Source of the DNA: Cognatilysobacter bugurensis
GTDB lineage: Bacteria > Pseudomonadota > Gammaproteobacteria > Xanthomonadales > Xanthomonadaceae
Length of the DNA stretch: 64,000 nt
Reading direction: 5' to 3'
Assembly: GCF_014652095.1 (NCBI RefSeq)
Contig: NZ_BMYD01000001.1
Span: 473,466 to 537,465 of the forward strand
Shown: positions 39,601 to 51,572 of the stretch, in pieces
Layout: each line of letters starts with the position of its first letter
How positions within the stretch are numbered: the first letter of the stretch is position 1
Position numbers and translations under genes: made by a program
The notes under the pieces: generated by a model
Told to the model about the DNA's origin: nothing
The model's database searches: none
The model's input: only the letters and a program-made list of their open reading frames with translations

Positions 39601-41028
39601 TCAGTTCACCTTGTGGATTGCGCGCTTGTCGACGGCCATCGCGGCGTCGTGCACGGCCTCCGAGAGGCTCGGATGCGCGTGGCAGATGCGCGCGAGGTCC
39701 TCGGCCGAGCCGTTGAACTCCATCGCCAGCACGCCTTCGTGCACGAGCTCGGACACGTTCGCACCGACGAGGTGCATGCCGACGATCCGGTCGGTCTCCG
39801 CATGCGCGAGTACCTTCACGAAACCGGCCGGCTCGCTCATCGCGACCGCACGGCCGACCGCAGCGAACGGGAAGCTGCCGGCCTTGTACGGGATGCCCTC
39901 GGCCTTGAGCTGCTCTTCGGTCTTGCCGACCCACGCGATCTCCGGCTCGGTGTAGATGACCCACGGGATCGTGTCGAAGTTGACATGGCCCGGCAGTCCG
40001 GCGATGAGCTCGGCGACCGCGATGCCTTCCTCGAAGCCCTTGTGCGCAAGCATCGGGCCGCGCACGCAGTCGCCGACCGCCCACACGCCATCGACGCCGG
40101 TGTGGCAGTGCTCGTCGACCGCGATCTGGCCGCGCTCGTTGAGCTGCACGCCCGTGCCTTCGGCCAGCAGCCCGCGCGTCGCCGCCTTGCGACCGACCGC
40201 GACGAGCAGCTTGTCGAACACGAGCGTCTGCTGGCCCTTGTCGTCGTTGTAGACCACGTGCACGCCGTCGTCCTTGACCTCGGTCGTCGCGACCTTCGCG
40301 CCAAGGCGGATGTCGAGACCCTGCTTCTTGAACTCGCGCAGGGACACCTTCGACGCTTCGGCGTCGGCCGCGGCGAGGAACGATGGCATTGCTTCCAGGA
40401 TCACGACCTCAGCGCCGAGGCGGTTCCACACGCTGCCGAGCTCGAGACCGATCACGCCGGCGCCGATCACGCCGAGGCGCTTGGGCACTTCGGTGAAGTC
40501 GAGCGCGCCCACGTTGTCGACGATGTGCTCACCGAACTTCGCGAACGGCAGTTCGATCGAATCCGAACCCGCTGCCAGGATGACGTTCGTGCCCTTGAGC
40601 TCGACGGTGCTGCCGTCGTGCTGCTTCACGGTGACGACGTTGCCGGGCTGCAGCTGGCCGAAGCCGTAGAACGCGGACACCTTGTTCGCCTTGAACAACG
40701 CCGCGATGCCGCCCGTGAATTGCTTCACGATCTTGTCCTTGCGGCCGACCATCGCGTTGACGTCGATCTTCGCATTGTCGAACGCGATGCCGTGGTCACC
40801 GAAGATGTGGTGCATGTTCCAGAACTGGCGCGAGCTGTCGAGCAGCGCCTTCGACGGGATGCAGCCTACGCGCAGGCAGGTGCCGCCAAGGGCGGGCCTG
40901 CCGTCCTTACCGAGCGCGGCATCGATGCACGCGGTCTTGAGGCCGAGCTGCGCGGCGCGAATCGCGGCGTGATAGCCCGCAGGGCCTGCGCCAATGACGA
41001 CGACATCGAATTGCTGTTGTTCGCTCAT
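39601..41028 (-). CDS. lpdA: Dihydrolipoyl dehydrogenase (E3)
   Basis: The 475-residue flavoprotein has the FAD-binding start VVIGAGPAGYHAAIRAAQLG, the redox disulfide GGTCLRVGCIPSKALL, the NAD domain (GVIGAGVIGLELGSVW) and the C-terminal catalytic HAHPSLSEAVHDAA with the His-Glu-like pair. It reoxidises dihydrolipoyl groups on SucB (and likely other 2-oxoacid dehydrogenases). It is third in the sucA-sucB-lpdA operon, starting 58 bp after sucB. Confidence 0.96.
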   Translation of the reverse strand: MSEQQQFDVVVIGAGPAGYHAAIRAAQLGLKTACIDAALGKDGRPALGGTCLRVGCIPSKALLDSSRQFWNMHHIFGDHGIAFDNAKIDVNAMVGRKDKIVKQFTGGIAALFKANKVSAFYGFGQLQPGNVVTVKQHDGSTVELKGTNVILAAGSDSIELPFAKFGEHIVDNVGALDFTEVPKRLGVIGAGVIGLELGSVWNRLGAEVVILEAMPSFLAAADAEASKVSLREFKKQGLDIRLGAKVATTEVKDDGVHVVYNDDKGQQTLVFDKLLVAVGRKAATRGLLAEGTGVQLNERGQIAVDEHCHTGVDGVWAVGDCVRGPMLAHKGFEEGIAVAELIAGLPGHVNFDTIPWVIYTEPEIAWVGKTEEQLKAEGIPYKAGSFPFAAVGRAVAMSEPAGFVKVLAHAETDRIVGMHLVGANVSELVHEGVLAMEFNGSAEDLARICHAHPSLSEAVHDAAMAVDKRAIHKVN

Positions 41029-41057
41029 CTCAGTTTCCTTGTTCGCTCAAAGCAAGA

Positions 41058-41076
41058 GCCCCGCGCATGGCGGGGC
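41058..41076 (-). other. Intercistronic hairpin between sucB and lpdA
   Basis: GCCCCGC pairs with GCGGGGC around a 5-nt loop. It lies in the 58-bp gap and resembles a REP-type or processing hairpin that could set relative lpdA expression. Confidence 0.45.
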
Positions 41077-41086
41077 CCGTGGGCAA

Positions 41087-42283
41087 TTACATGCCCAGCA
41101 GCATGCGGTGCGGGTTCTCGAGCTGGTTCTTGATGTCGACCAGGAAGAGGACCGCGTCCTTGCCGTCGATGATGCGGTGGTCGTAGCTCAGCGCGATGTA
41201 CATCATCGGCGCGGCGATGACCTGGCCGTTCTCGACGATCGCACGCTCCTTGATCGCGTGCATGCCGAGGATCGCCGACTGCGGCGGGTTGACGATTGGC
41301 GTCGACATGAGCGAACCGAACGTGCCGCCATTGGTGATCGTGAACGTGCCGCCCTGCAGGTCGTCGAGACCGAGCTTGCCGTCGCGAGCCTTCTTCGCGT
41401 AGTCGGCGATGCCCGTTTCGATGTCAGCGAACGACATGCGCTCGACGTTGCGCAGCACCGGCGTCACCAGGCCCTTGTCCGTCGACACCGCGATCGAGAT
41501 GTCGGCGTAGCCGTGATAGATCACGTCGTTGCCGTCGACCGAGGCGTTGATGATCGGATGGCGCTGCAGAGCGTTCGCGGCCGCCTTCGCGAAGAAGCTC
41601 ATGAAGCCGAGCTTGATGCCGTTGGCCTTGACGAAGTCGTCCTGGAGCTCCTTGCGCATCTCCATGACCTTGCCGAGGTTGACCTCGTTGAACGAGGTCA
41701 GCATCGCGATCGAGTTCTTCGACTGCATCAGGCGCTCGGCGATGCGCGCGCGCATGCGCGTCATCGGCACGCGCTCTTCCGGGCGTGCGCCGCCCGCGAC
41801 ACCGGCGCCGCCGGCCTTCGCGTAATTGACGATGTCTTCCTTCGTCACGGCGCCGCGCCGACCCGTTCCAGCCACCTGCGACGCGTCGACGCCTTCGCGG
41901 GCAGCGGTTGCGCGCGCACCGGGCGGGAGCGACGCGCCGTTGTTCGACGCGGGCGACGGAGCCGGCGCTGCGGCCGGCTGCGCGGGAGCCGCCGCTGCGG
42001 GCTGCTCGCTCTTCGCCTCTGGAGCGGGGGCGGCGGCCGGCGCCGCGCCCGCCTCGACGATCGCGATCACCTGCTGGCTGTTCACCGTCGAGCCGAGCTC
42101 GAACTTGATCTCCTTGAGCACGCCGTCCACGGGCGACGGGACTTCGAGCACGACCTTGTCGGTCTCGAGGTCAACGAGGTTCTCGTCGCGCTTCACCGCG
42201 TCACCGGGCTTCTTGTGCCAGGTGGCGATCGTCGCGTCGGAGACCGACTCGGGCAGGACGGGAACTTTGATTTCGGTGCTCAT
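41087..42283 (-). CDS. sucB: Dihydrolipoyl succinyltransferase (E2 of 2-oxoglutarate dehydrogenase)
   Basis: The 398-residue product carries a lipoyl domain with the modified lysine in [18 protein letters not shown], an Ala/Pro linker (about 85-115), a peripheral-subunit-binding domain ([22 protein letters not shown]) and the catalytic domain ending in [16 protein letters not shown]. It transfers succinyl groups to CoA. One lipoyl domain is the usual number for SucB. It follows sucA by 97 bp, a gap filled by a strong hairpin. Confidence 0.96.
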   Translation of the reverse strand: MSTEIKVPVLPESVSDATIATWHKKPGDAVKRDENLVDLETDKVVLEVPSPVDGVLKEIKFELGSTVNSQQVIAIVEAGAAPAAAPAPEAKSEQPAAAAPAQPAAAPAPSPASNNGASLPPGARATAAREGVDASQVAGTGRRGAVTKEDIVNYAKAGGAGVAGGARPEERVPMTRMRARIAERLMQSKNSIAMLTSFNEVNLGKVMEMRKELQDDFVKANGIKLGFMSFFAKAAANALQRHPIINASVDGNDVIYHGYADISIAVSTDKGLVTPVLRNVERMSFADIETGIADYAKKARDGKLGLDDLQGGTFTITNGGTFGSLMSTPIVNPPQSAILGMHAIKERAIVENGQVIAAPMMYIALSYDHRIIDGKDAVLFLVDIKNQLENPHRMLLGM

Positions 42284-42341
42284 GGGGACGGCGTCCTTGA
42301 TTTGAAGGTGTGTCCGGACATCGGAAAGCGGGGCAGCGAAG

Positions 42342-42373
42342 CGCCCGGCGCCGCGAATGCGGCACGCCGGGCG
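42342..42373 (-). other. Strong intercistronic hairpin between sucA and sucB
   Basis: CGCCCGGCG pairs with CGCCGGGCG; inside it CCGC pairs with GCGG around a GAAT tetraloop, leaving a 2-nt bulge. The structure starts 8 bp after the sucA stop. It has no U tract and more likely affects mRNA stability or partial termination. Confidence 0.55.
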
Positions 42374-42380
42374 TCGCAGG

Positions 42381-45212
42381 TCATTCGGCGCAGTCTTCGC
42401 CGCGGGGCGGGTTGACGAGCGCGTCGGCGATGAGGCGCGTCTGCTCTTCCACGTGGTCCGCGAAGTGGCCGGCCGCAGGAGACGGCGAGCGTTCGCGACC
42501 GGCGTAATGCAGCGACTGGCCGGACGTCAGGCAGGCCGTCAGGTGGTGGCGGATCTGGTACCACGCGCCCTGGTTCATGGGCTCTTCCTGGCACCAGATC
42601 ACGTCCGCAGCACCGCCGTAACCGGCCAGTTGTGCGCGGAGCTCGGCGCGCGGGAACGGGTACAGCTGCTCGATGCGGATCAGCGCCACGTCGGTCGCGC
42701 CGCGCTTGTGCAGGTCTTCGAGCAAGTCGTAGTAGACCTTGCCGCCGCAGAGCACGACGCGGCTGACCTGCGCGGGGTCGGCCGAGCCGTCGGGAATCAG
42801 CGTCTGGAAGCTGCCGGTCGCCAGCTCGTCGAGCGACGAGACCGCAAGCTTGTGGCGCAGTAGCGACTTGGGCGTCATGACGACCAGCGGCTTGCGCGTG
42901 GTCATCAGCATCTGGCGGCGGATCATGTGATACGCCTGCGCCGGCGTCGTGGGCGTGCACACCAGCATGTTGCCCTGCGCGCACAGCTGCAGGAAGCGCT
43001 CAAGGCGTGCCGAGCTGTGCTCGGGGCCCTGGCCTTCATAGCCGTGTGGAAGGAACAGCGCGAGCCCGCACAGTCGGCCCCACTTGGCTTCGCCCGACGA
43101 CAGGAACTGGTCGATCACGACCTGTGCGCCGTTCGCGAAGTCACCGAACTGCGCTTCCCAAATGTCGAGCGTGGTCGGGTCCGCGCTCGCATAGCCGTAT
43201 TCGAACGCCATCACCGCTTCCTCGCTGAGCAGCGAGTCGATGATCGTGACGTCGGACGGGGTCTGCACGAGTTCGCGCAGCGGCAGGTAGTACTCGTCGC
43301 TGCCCTGTTCGTGGAGGATCGCGTGGCGATGGAAGAACGTGCCGCGGCCGGAGTCCTGCCCCACGAGGCGCAGTTTGAAGCCTTCGTCGACCAGCGTCGC
43401 GTATGCAAGGTTCTCGGCAAAGCCCCAGTCGCCCGGCAGCTCGCCGGCGGCCATCTTGCGGCGGTCTTCGTAGATCTTCGCCACGCGCGCATGAAGCTTG
43501 ATGCGCTCGGGAATCGTGTTGATCTGCCCAGCGAGGCGGTCAAGGCGGCCGCGCTCCACCGTGGTGTCGACCGCATCGGTGATCCGGCCCGTCAGGTACT
43601 TCGACCAGTCGATCGCGAATTCATCGGGCGTGACTTCGGCGAGCTCGGTGGTCACCGACCCCTCGTCGAGCTTCGCGCGGTATCCGTCGACAACGGCCTG
43701 CACTTCGTCGGCAGTGACCGTGCCCTCGGCGACGAGCTTGTCGGCGTACAGCTCGCGCGGCGTCTTGTGCTTGCGGATCTTCTGGTACATCAGCGGCTGC
43801 GTCGCCGCCGGCTCGTCGGCCTCGTTGTGGCCGTGGCGGCGGTAGCACACGAGGTCGATGACGACATCGCGACCGAACGCGTTGCGGTAGTCGAGCGCGA
43901 GCTCCGCGCAGAACGCGACGGCCTCGGGGTCGTCGCCGTTCACATGCAGCACCGGCGCGGCGATCATCTTCGCGACGTCGGTCGAATACAGCGTCGAGCG
44001 CGCGTCCTGGCGCTCGCTCGTCGTGAAACCGACCTGGTTGTTGATGACGATGTGTACCGTGCCGCCGACCGCGAACCCGCGCGCCTGCGACATCTGAAAC
44101 AGCTCCATCACCACGCCCTGGCCCGCGAACGCCGCATCGCCGTGCATGAGGATCGGCAACACCTGCGCGCGGCCGTTCTCGCCGCGGCGCGTCTGGCGCG
44201 AGCGCACCGAGCCTGCGACCACCGGGTCGACGATCTCGAGATGCGAGGGGTTGAACGCGAGCGCGAGATGGACCGGACCGCCGGGGGTGGCGACATTCGC
44301 CGAGAAGCCCATGTGGTACTTCACGTCGCCCTGGTGGGCGAGGTCGCTGTGGACGTGCTCGAAGTTGCCTTCGAACTCGTCGAACAGGTGCCGCGGCGGC
44401 TTGCCGAGCGTATTCACAAGCACGTTGAGGCGGCCGCGGTGCGCCATGCCGATCACGACGTCCTTAACGCCCTGTTCGCCGGCGCGGCGGATCGTGGTGT
44501 CGAGCAGGGGAATCAGCGCGTCGCCACCCTCGAGCGAGAAGCGCTTCTGCCCGACGTACTTCGTGCCGAGGTAGCGCTCCAGGCCGTCAGCCGCGACGAG
44601 GCGCTCGAGGATCCGCTTCTTGTCCCCAGCGCTGCGGCCGAACTTGCCGCCTGCGCGCTCGAGGCGCTCGTACATCCAGCGGCGCTGTTCGACGTCGCTG
44701 ATGTGCATGAACTCGGCGCCGATCGAACCGGTGTACGTCGACTTGAGCAGCTCGAGCAGCTCGCCGAGCTTCATCCGGTCGCGACCGCCGACACCGCCGG
44801 TGCTGAACTCCGACGACAGGTCGGCGTCCGACAGGCGATGGAACCCGAGCGACAGGTCCGGCGCATCAGGCTTCTGCCACATCTGCAGCGGATCGATGTC
44901 GGCAGCGAGGTGTCCCCGCGACCGATAGGCCGTGATGAGGCGGCCGACGTGGCGTTCGCGCTCGTCGCCGGCGGCTTGCGGCGCCGCGACCGTGCCGCGC
45001 GCCGCCGCCTTGCCCGCTTCGGCAATCGCTTCGATGACCGGCGAATGCGGCACGTCACCGGCTTCGCGACCCTTGAAGCTGTCGAAATACGCCTTCCATT
45101 TCGGCGACACGCTGTCCGGCGCGACCAGGTACTGCTCGTACAGGTCCTCGATGTAGGCGGCGTTGGCGCCGAGCTGGGAGGACTGGGAGAACTGCTTCAG
45201 GAGGCTGTCCAC
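42381..45212 (-). CDS. sucA: 2-oxoglutarate dehydrogenase E1 component
   Basis: The 943-residue thiamine-diphosphate enzyme starts with the SucA-specific segment ([22 protein letters not shown]) that contacts E2. It contains [33 protein letters not shown] (ThDP region) and the transketolase-like C-terminal part ([19 protein letters not shown]). It decarboxylates 2-oxoglutarate in the citric acid cycle. The start is a GTG at 45212 giving [10 protein letters not shown], which matches homologues; no ATG upstream fits. A TATACT box on the minus strand at 45299-45294 may be a -10 element. Confidence 0.95.
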   Translation of the reverse strand: MDSLLKQFSQSSQLGANAAYIEDLYEQYLVAPDSVSPKWKAYFDSFKGREAGDVPHSPVIEAIAEAGKAAARGTVAAPQAAGDERERHVGRLITAYRSRGHLAADIDPLQMWQKPDAPDLSLGFHRLSDADLSSEFSTGGVGGRDRMKLGELLELLKSTYTGSIGAEFMHISDVEQRRWMYERLERAGGKFGRSAGDKKRILERLVAADGLERYLGTKYVGQKRFSLEGGDALIPLLDTTIRRAGEQGVKDVVIGMAHRGRLNVLVNTLGKPPRHLFDEFEGNFEHVHSDLAHQGDVKYHMGFSANVATPGGPVHLALAFNPSHLEIVDPVVAGSVRSRQTRRGENGRAQVLPILMHGDAAFAGQGVVMELFQMSQARGFAVGGTVHIVINNQVGFTTSERQDARSTLYSTDVAKMIAAPVLHVNGDDPEAVAFCAELALDYRNAFGRDVVIDLVCYRRHGHNEADEPAATQPLMYQKIRKHKTPRELYADKLVAEGTVTADEVQAVVDGYRAKLDEGSVTTELAEVTPDEFAIDWSKYLTGRITDAVDTTVERGRLDRLAGQINTIPERIKLHARVAKIYEDRRKMAAGELPGDWGFAENLAYATLVDEGFKLRLVGQDSGRGTFFHRHAILHEQGSDEYYLPLRELVQTPSDVTIIDSLLSEEAVMAFEYGYASADPTTLDIWEAQFGDFANGAQVVIDQFLSSGEAKWGRLCGLALFLPHGYEGQGPEHSSARLERFLQLCAQGNMLVCTPTTPAQAYHMIRRQMLMTTRKPLVVMTPKSLLRHKLAVSSLDELATGSFQTLIPDGSADPAQVSRVVLCGGKVYYDLLEDLHKRGATDVALIRIEQLYPFPRAELRAQLAGYGGAADVIWCQEEPMNQGAWYQIRHHLTACLTSGQSLHYAGRERSPSPAAGHFADHVEEQTRLIADALVNPPRGEDCAE

Positions 45213-45337
45213 GATGGAGGTCGGGAAACTCGATGGGGAAGGCGGGAGTGCCCGCTGCGCAGTCGCGGCGCGGCGCGGGCCCAAAGATGCGGAAGTATAG
45301 CCGCAGGCCGCGGACGGCCGGGTTTGCCGGGTCCGGG

Positions 45338-46237
45338 CTAGATGCCCAGCGCGCGCAATTCGGTGGCTGGACGTGAACGCTCCCAAACCGGATCGAACGC
45401 GTGGCGAAGTTCGCGGGCCTGTGCGCCGGAGTCGATGCGGGTCTCGCCGTCGAGCCGGTGCCCGAGCGGGCGGAAGTACCAGCCGTCCGCGTCGTTCACC
45501 GTGTACGCCGAGGGGTAGGCGAGGTCGACCGGGTCGCCGACGACGCGGAACGCGAACGAACTGGGCAGCCGCTGCGACAGGGAGATCAGCGGCGCGAGTG
45601 CGCGTCGCGGTGCCGCGGCGTCCTGCAGGAGCACGCGCACCTCGCCCCCGCGTGTGCCGAGCCGACGCAGCGCGGCGACCGCTTCAGGCTGGTCCAGGAG
45701 GCCCGGATCCAGCGCCCGCGAATACACCCGCAGCAATCGGCGGGTACCGGCGGCGATGCTTTCGAGCGCGGCGAGTCCCTGCTCGCGCGTTTCGACGACG
45801 CCCGCGCCCACCAGCGCACGGGCCATCGTCTGGTGCTCGATGCCCGCTTCCTCGAAGCGCGGACCGAGCGGCAGGAAGCCGAGGCGCCGATAGAACGCAA
45901 GAGCGCCCACCTGCGCGTGCAGGCGCACTTCGGGCCACCCCATCGCACTCGCCGAATCCACGAGCGCCGCGAGCATCGCCTCGCCGACCCCGCGCCCGCG
46001 CCAGTCCCGCAGCACGGCCATCCGACCGATGCGGCGATCGGGGGTGAGCCGGCCTGCGCCGATCGGGGTGCCGTCGGCCGCGCGCGCGAGCACGTGCACG
46101 CATTGCGGGTCGAGGGCGTCGCGCTCGATTTCGGCCGGCACGCGCTGCTCGTCGATGAAGACCGTGCCGCGCACGGCGTGCAGCTCAACGCGTGCCTCGT
46201 CGAACGCAACGCGCTCGACCACGAACCCGTCGGTCAT
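45338..46237 (-). CDS. GNAT acetyltransferase with C-terminal DUF7931-like domain
   Basis: Residues 1-150 form a GNAT domain with the acetyl-CoA loop VLRDWRGRGVGEAML and RRLGFLPLGPRFEEAGIEH, similar to ElaA/YjcF-type enzymes. The remaining ~150 residues (AGTRRLLRVYSRALDPGLLD, WYFRPLGHRLDGETRI) look like a PLD-like or DUF7931-type domain often fused in Xanthomonadaceae; I cannot assign its function. The ATG at 46237 overlaps the roxA stop. Its place in a purB operon suggests co-expression only. Confidence 0.8.
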   Translation of the reverse strand: MTDGFVVERVAFDEARVELHAVRGTVFIDEQRVPAEIERDALDPQCVHVLARAADGTPIGAGRLTPDRRIGRMAVLRDWRGRGVGEAMLAALVDSASAMGWPEVRLHAQVGALAFYRRLGFLPLGPRFEEAGIEHQTMARALVGAGVVETREQGLAALESIAAGTRRLLRVYSRALDPGLLDQPEAVAALRRLGTRGGEVRVLLQDAAAPRRALAPLISLSQRLPSSFAFRVVGDPVDLAYPSAYTVNDADGWYFRPLGHRLDGETRIDSGAQARELRHAFDPVWERSRPATELRALGI

Positions 46238-47457
46238 CCGTGCGCGTCCGGGTCGTCGATGGGCTGGTAATGCCCGGCACCGAGCAACTCCGCCAGACAA
46301 GCGCGCCCGGCGTTCGACAGGCGTGTGTAGTCGGCGCCGTCGAGCACGGCCCCGTTCGCGATGATCTGCGCGTCGCGCACGGGCAAGGCGTAGGTCTGTC
46401 CGCTGACGTACAGGCTCGCGCCGCGCGTCGCGCGACGCCAGGCCATGCGTGAGAACGGGTGCCGCATCAGCGTGGCGCCGCCGGCGAACGCTTGCTCGAC
46501 GCCGTCCGCACTGAACGGCGCGTCGTCGGCCATGACCGTGCCGGCGCTGCGGTAGAGCGTGATGAAGCGGCCGAACCAGTCGCCGAGCCGGTCGGGATCG
46601 TTCATGCGCAGCGCATTCAGCGCTTCGACCACGCGACCCATGGAGACGGCATCGATCTCGGCCGCATCGCGCGGTGGCGTGAGGTCCGGGTCGCGGTAGC
46701 GCAACGATTCATCCGCGCCGCTTGCGAGCGTGTCGACAAAATCACCGAGCAACTCAGCCGCCGACGGCGCGCGCATGCCGACCGAGAACGTCAGGCAAGC
46801 GTCTTCGGCGATGCCGTGGTGGGGCACACCGGGCGGCAGGTACAACATGTCGCCCGGACCGAGCATCCACTCATGCGTCGGCGTGAATTCGCTCAGCAGC
46901 TTGAGCTCGACGTCGTGGCGGAATTCGAGTGGCGGGTTCGGTGATGCGTCGACCTGCCAGCGCCGGTGACCGTGCGCCTGCAGCAGGAACACATCGTACT
47001 GGTCGACGTGCGCGCCCACGGAGCCGCCGGGCGCGGCGAACGAGACCATGACGTCGTCGATGCGCCAGCGCGGCAGGAAGTCGAACGCCTCCAGAACCTC
47101 GGCAACGTCCGCGTCCCACTTGTCGACGTCCTGCACGAGCAGGGTCCAGTCGTGGTCGGGCATGCCGGGGAACTCGGCCTCGTCGAACGGGCCGTGGCGC
47201 ACCTGCCAGGTGTCGTGCTCGCGGTCGTGCGCGATCAGGCGCGACAGCGCGGCTTCCTCGCAGGCGAGGCCGGCGAGGTCTTCGGGCTCGATCGGCGAAA
47301 CGAAGCCCGGGAACGCATTGCGGATCAGCAGCGGCCGCTTCTGCCAGTAGTCGCGCAGAAACACCGCGGGCGGCATGCCGAGTGGCGGCCGGCGCGATGC
47401 GTCGATCTCGATCTTCGGCGCGGTGACCTTGCGCGACGGGGTCTTCTTCGTGCTCAT
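46234..47457 (-). CDS. roxA: Ribosomal protein uL16 arginine hydroxylase, cupin/JmjC family
   Basis: The 407-residue product is a 2-oxoglutarate/iron oxygenase like E. coli YcfD/RoxA, which hydroxylates Arg81 of ribosomal protein L16. The iron triad is probably His150 and Asp152 (GAHVDQYDVFLLQ) with His213 or His214 (PPGVPHHGIAED). A dimerisation domain and a winged-helix domain follow, as in the family; about 30 extra residues lie at the N-terminus. It overlaps the VOC gene upstream and the GNAT gene downstream by 4 bp each, so the four genes purB to GNAT are translationally linked in part. Confidence 0.9.
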   Translation of the reverse strand: MSTKKTPSRKVTAPKIEIDASRRPPLGMPPAVFLRDYWQKRPLLIRNAFPGFVSPIEPEDLAGLACEEAALSRLIAHDREHDTWQVRHGPFDEAEFPGMPDHDWTLLVQDVDKWDADVAEVLEAFDFLPRWRIDDVMVSFAAPGGSVGAHVDQYDVFLLQAHGHRRWQVDASPNPPLEFRHDVELKLLSEFTPTHEWMLGPGDMLYLPPGVPHHGIAEDACLTFSVGMRAPSAAELLGDFVDTLASGADESLRYRDPDLTPPRDAAEIDAVSMGRVVEALNALRMNDPDRLGDWFGRFITLYRSAGTVMADDAPFSADGVEQAFAGGATLMRHPFSRMAWRRATRGASLYVSGQTYALPVRDAQIIANGAVLDGADYTRLSNAGRACLAELLGAGHYQPIDDPDAHG

Positions 47458-47852
47458 GATGCGATCTCGTCGTAGCCGCGTCCGAGGAACTGCAGCAGGC
47501 ACCAACCGTGTCCGAACGGGTCGGCGAGTTGCACGATGCGGCCCCACCCGGCCTCGCGAACTGCGCCCTCCTGCACGGCACCGGCGGCGACGGCGCGGAT
47601 GAGTGCGGCGTCCAGGTCGTCGACGACGAGGTCGCAGTGCACGGGCGTCCAGTGGCGGCTGTAATCGCGGACGTCATCGCCGGCGCCGGGCGTGCCGGCG
47701 TCCTTGTGCAGCAGGTAGATCGCGATCTCGAGCCCGATCATCTCGACTGCGTCGATGCCGAAACGCCGGGCCGGATCGAGCCCGAACGCCGCGTAATAGA
47801 ACCGCTCGGCGGCGCCGAGGTCGGGAACGTCGATGTTGAGCAAGGCCTTCAT
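47454..47852 (-). CDS. VOC (glyoxalase/bleomycin resistance) superfamily protein
   Basis: The 132-residue single-domain protein has two beta-alpha-beta-beta-beta modules, with LLNIDVPDLGAAERFYYAAFGL at the start and VQLADPFGHGWCLLQFLG at the end. Possible metal ligands are the His in HWTPVHCDLVV and a late acidic residue. The substrate is unknown; many such proteins were misnamed glyoxalases. It starts 34 bp after purB and overlaps roxA. Confidence 0.8.
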   Translation of the reverse strand: MKALLNIDVPDLGAAERFYYAAFGLDPARRFGIDAVEMIGLEIAIYLLHKDAGTPGAGDDVRDYSRHWTPVHCDLVVDDLDAALIRAVAAGAVQEGAVREAGWGRIVQLADPFGHGWCLLQFLGRGYDEIAS

Positions 47853-47886
47853 CGTGGTCCTCCTGCGTGGCGCGCCGGCGCCGTGA

Positions 47887-49293
<1,407 letters not shown>

Positions 49294-49390
49294 CTACAGG
49301 CGCGTCGCCTGTGCCCGCGGTGCGGTCCGGCCACGTGCCACTGACGGCCGCGTGCGTACGCTCGCGGCTTTCCCGCCGAGGACGACGCCG

Positions 49391-50806
49391 ATGGCCCGGA
49401 CGAATGCATCCACCCCGCGCATCGAGCGCGACAGCATGGGCGAGTTGCAGGTGCCCGCCGATGCGCTGTGGGGCGCGCAGACCCAGCGCGCCGTGGAGAA
49501 CTTCCCGGTTTCCGGGCGGCCGATGCCGCGAGGCTTCATCCGTGCGCTCGGGCTCGTCAAGGCCGCGGCCGCCGAGGTCAACGGGCGTCTCGGCCTACTT
49601 GGTAAAGACACCGCGGCCGCGATCCGCAGCGCGGCACTGCAGGTGGCCGAGGGTGAGCACGACGCACAGTTCCCGGTCGACGTGTTCCAGACCGGCTCCG
49701 GCACGTCGAGCAACATGAATGGCAACGAGGTGATTGCGGCGCTTGCCACGCGCAGCGGCCGCGCGCGCGTGCACCCGAACGACCACGTCAATCTTGGCCA
49801 GAGTTCGAACGACGTGATCCCGACGGCGATTCGCGTGTCCGCACAGCTGGCCATCGGCGAGTCGCTGTCGCCGGCGCTGAAGCACCTTCGGCAGACGATC
49901 GAGCGCCGCGCACGCGGGCTGCGCAAGGTGACGAAGACCGGCCGCACGCATCTGATGGACGCGATGCCGCTGACGTTTGCGCAGGAGTTCGGTACCTGGG
50001 CGGCGCAGCTCGACTCCGCGCAAGCGCGCATCGACGACGCCCTGGGACGACTGCGGCGCCTGCCGATCGGCGGGACGGCGATCGGGACCGGGATCAATGC
50101 GGACCCGCGCTTTGGAGAGCAGGTGGCCCGTGCGTTGTCGACGATGACGAAAGCGCGCTTCGTGGCGGCCGAGAACCGCTTCGAAGGTCTCGCGTCGCAG
50201 GACGACGCGGTGGAGCTGTCGGGTCAGCTCAACGCGCTCGCGGTGACGCTGATGAAGATTGCGAACGACCTGCGCTGGATGAACTCGGGCCCGCTCGCAG
50301 GGCTCGGGGAGATCGAGTTGCCGGCGCTGCAGCCGGGCAGCTCGATCATGCCGGGCAAGGTGAATCCGGTCGTGCCGGAGGCCGTCGCGATGGTGTGCGC
50401 GCAGGTGATGGGGCACCACACGGCGATCACGGTTGCGGGGCAGAGCGGCAACTTCCAGCTCAACGTGATGCTGCCGCTGATCGCATACAACCTGCTCGAC
50501 TCCATCGAGTTGCTGTCGAACGCGATGAGGCTGCTCGCCGACCGCGCGATCGAGGGACTCGTCGTCCGCCACGAGCGCGTGCGGGAAATGCTGGATCGCA
50601 ATCCGATCCTGGTAACCGCGCTGAACCCGATCATCGGCTACGAAAAAGCCGCCGCGATCGCGAAGCAGGCCTACCGGGAGGGGCGGCCGGTGCTCGAGGT
50701 CGCGGCGGAGAGCAGCGGGTTGTCGATCGCGGAGCTGCGGCGTCTGCTCGACCCGGTTGAACTCACGAAGGGCGGCATCCGCGAAGGCATGGGCGGCGGG
50801 GGCTAG
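49391..50806 (+). CDS. fumC: Class II fumarate hydratase
   Basis: The 471-residue enzyme shows FQTGSGTSSNMNGNEVIA, the catalytic HPNDHVNLGQSSNDVIPTA region, KTGRTHLMDAMPLTFAQE and the signature GSSIMPGKVNPVVPE. It is the iron-free, oxidation-stable fumarase that interconverts fumarate and malate. Both purB and fumC produce or use fumarate and are head to head, though this may be chance. The ATG at 49391 leaves a short 20-residue polar N-terminus before GELQVPADALWG. Confidence 0.95.
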   Translation: MARTNASTPRIERDSMGELQVPADALWGAQTQRAVENFPVSGRPMPRGFIRALGLVKAAAAEVNGRLGLLGKDTAAAIRSAALQVAEGEHDAQFPVDVFQTGSGTSSNMNGNEVIAALATRSGRARVHPNDHVNLGQSSNDVIPTAIRVSAQLAIGESLSPALKHLRQTIERRARGLRKVTKTGRTHLMDAMPLTFAQEFGTWAAQLDSAQARIDDALGRLRRLPIGGTAIGTGINADPRFGEQVARALSTMTKARFVAAENRFEGLASQDDAVELSGQLNALAVTLMKIANDLRWMNSGPLAGLGEIELPALQPGSSIMPGKVNPVVPEAVAMVCAQVMGHHTAITVAGQSGNFQLNVMLPLIAYNLLDSIELLSNAMRLLADRAIEGLVVRHERVREMLDRNPILVTALNPIIGYEKAAAIAKQAYREGRPVLEVAAESSGLSIAELRRLLDPVELTKGGIREGMGGGG

Positions 50807-50846
50807 CCGCGGCCGGGCCGGCGTTTGTGGCCCATCGGCAGACGAT

Positions 50847-51542
50847 TTACGCCGACGTCTGCGCCGCGCCCGTCGCCTTGCCGTTTTCGGCCGGGGCTTG
50901 GGGCGACGCCGGCACGCCCGGCACCGCAGGCGGCTTGCCGTCGCGTACATCGGCCCGGCATTCGTCGATGTCGCTACGGTCCATCGTCGCGTACGGGGCG
51001 AAGGCGGGCAGCGCGGCAGCGAGCGCCTGCTGGGTCTCGAACATCGCCGGCAGACGCTCGCACAGCTTCAGTGCCGAGGCACGCACCGATTCCGCCTGGG
51101 CTTCAACCTGCTTCTCGACCTGGTCGGCATTGCCGTTGAAGACGCCGCGCAGGGCTTCGCCCACGGCCCGCGTCGCGAGTCGGGCACCCTCGATGCCCAC
51201 CTCGGCACCCGCTGACGCAACCGCGGCCACATGCCCTCGGTAGTCGAGAAGCAGGCGGTGTTGGGCTTCGGTGACCGGCACGGCGCGGCCGTCGATCAGC
51301 AGCTCGCCTGCCGGCGTGATCTCGGCCTTCGGCGCGCCGGTGGGGCCGTCAAGCGAGATGTTCTCGGTGGCGAGCTTGTCGCGCACTTCGGTCATGGCCG
51401 AGGCCATGCTCGAATCGATCGTGCCGGCAATCGAGTCGGTCGACTCGACCGCCTGGGCGGTGGCGGCGTTGCCGTCGGGGCCGCAGCCCACCAGGGCGAT
51501 GACGACGGCAAAGGCGAGGGCGGCGGTGCGGAGGGTCTTCAT
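50847..51542 (-). CDS. YggN-like (DUF2884) lipoprotein
   Basis: The 231-residue product starts with a lipoprotein signal (LAFAVVIALVGCGPDG; acylated Cys20). The body matches E. coli YggN (DUF2884) in EITPAGELLIDGRAVPVTEAQHRLLLDYRG, followed by a helical region and a conserved cysteine in LKLCERLPAM. The tail is Pro/Ala-rich. The function of this periplasmic family is unknown. It lies 30 bp after the ABC permease and is the last gene of the GntR-ABC operon, suggesting an envelope role tied to that exporter. Confidence 0.8.
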   Translation of the reverse strand: MKTLRTAALAFAVVIALVGCGPDGNAATAQAVESTDSIAGTIDSSMASAMTEVRDKLATENISLDGPTGAPKAEITPAGELLIDGRAVPVTEAQHRLLLDYRGHVAAVASAGAEVGIEGARLATRAVGEALRGVFNGNADQVEKQVEAQAESVRASALKLCERLPAMFETQQALAAALPAFAPYATMDRSDIDECRADVRDGKPPAVPGVPASPQAPAENGKATGAAQTSA

Positions 51543-51572
51543 GTCGGTTCTCCAGTTCGGGGAACGAGGGCC

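Noticed and set aside
42927..45341. 804-codon open frame antisense to sucA
   Set aside because: Same high-G+C antisense effect; sucA is certain.
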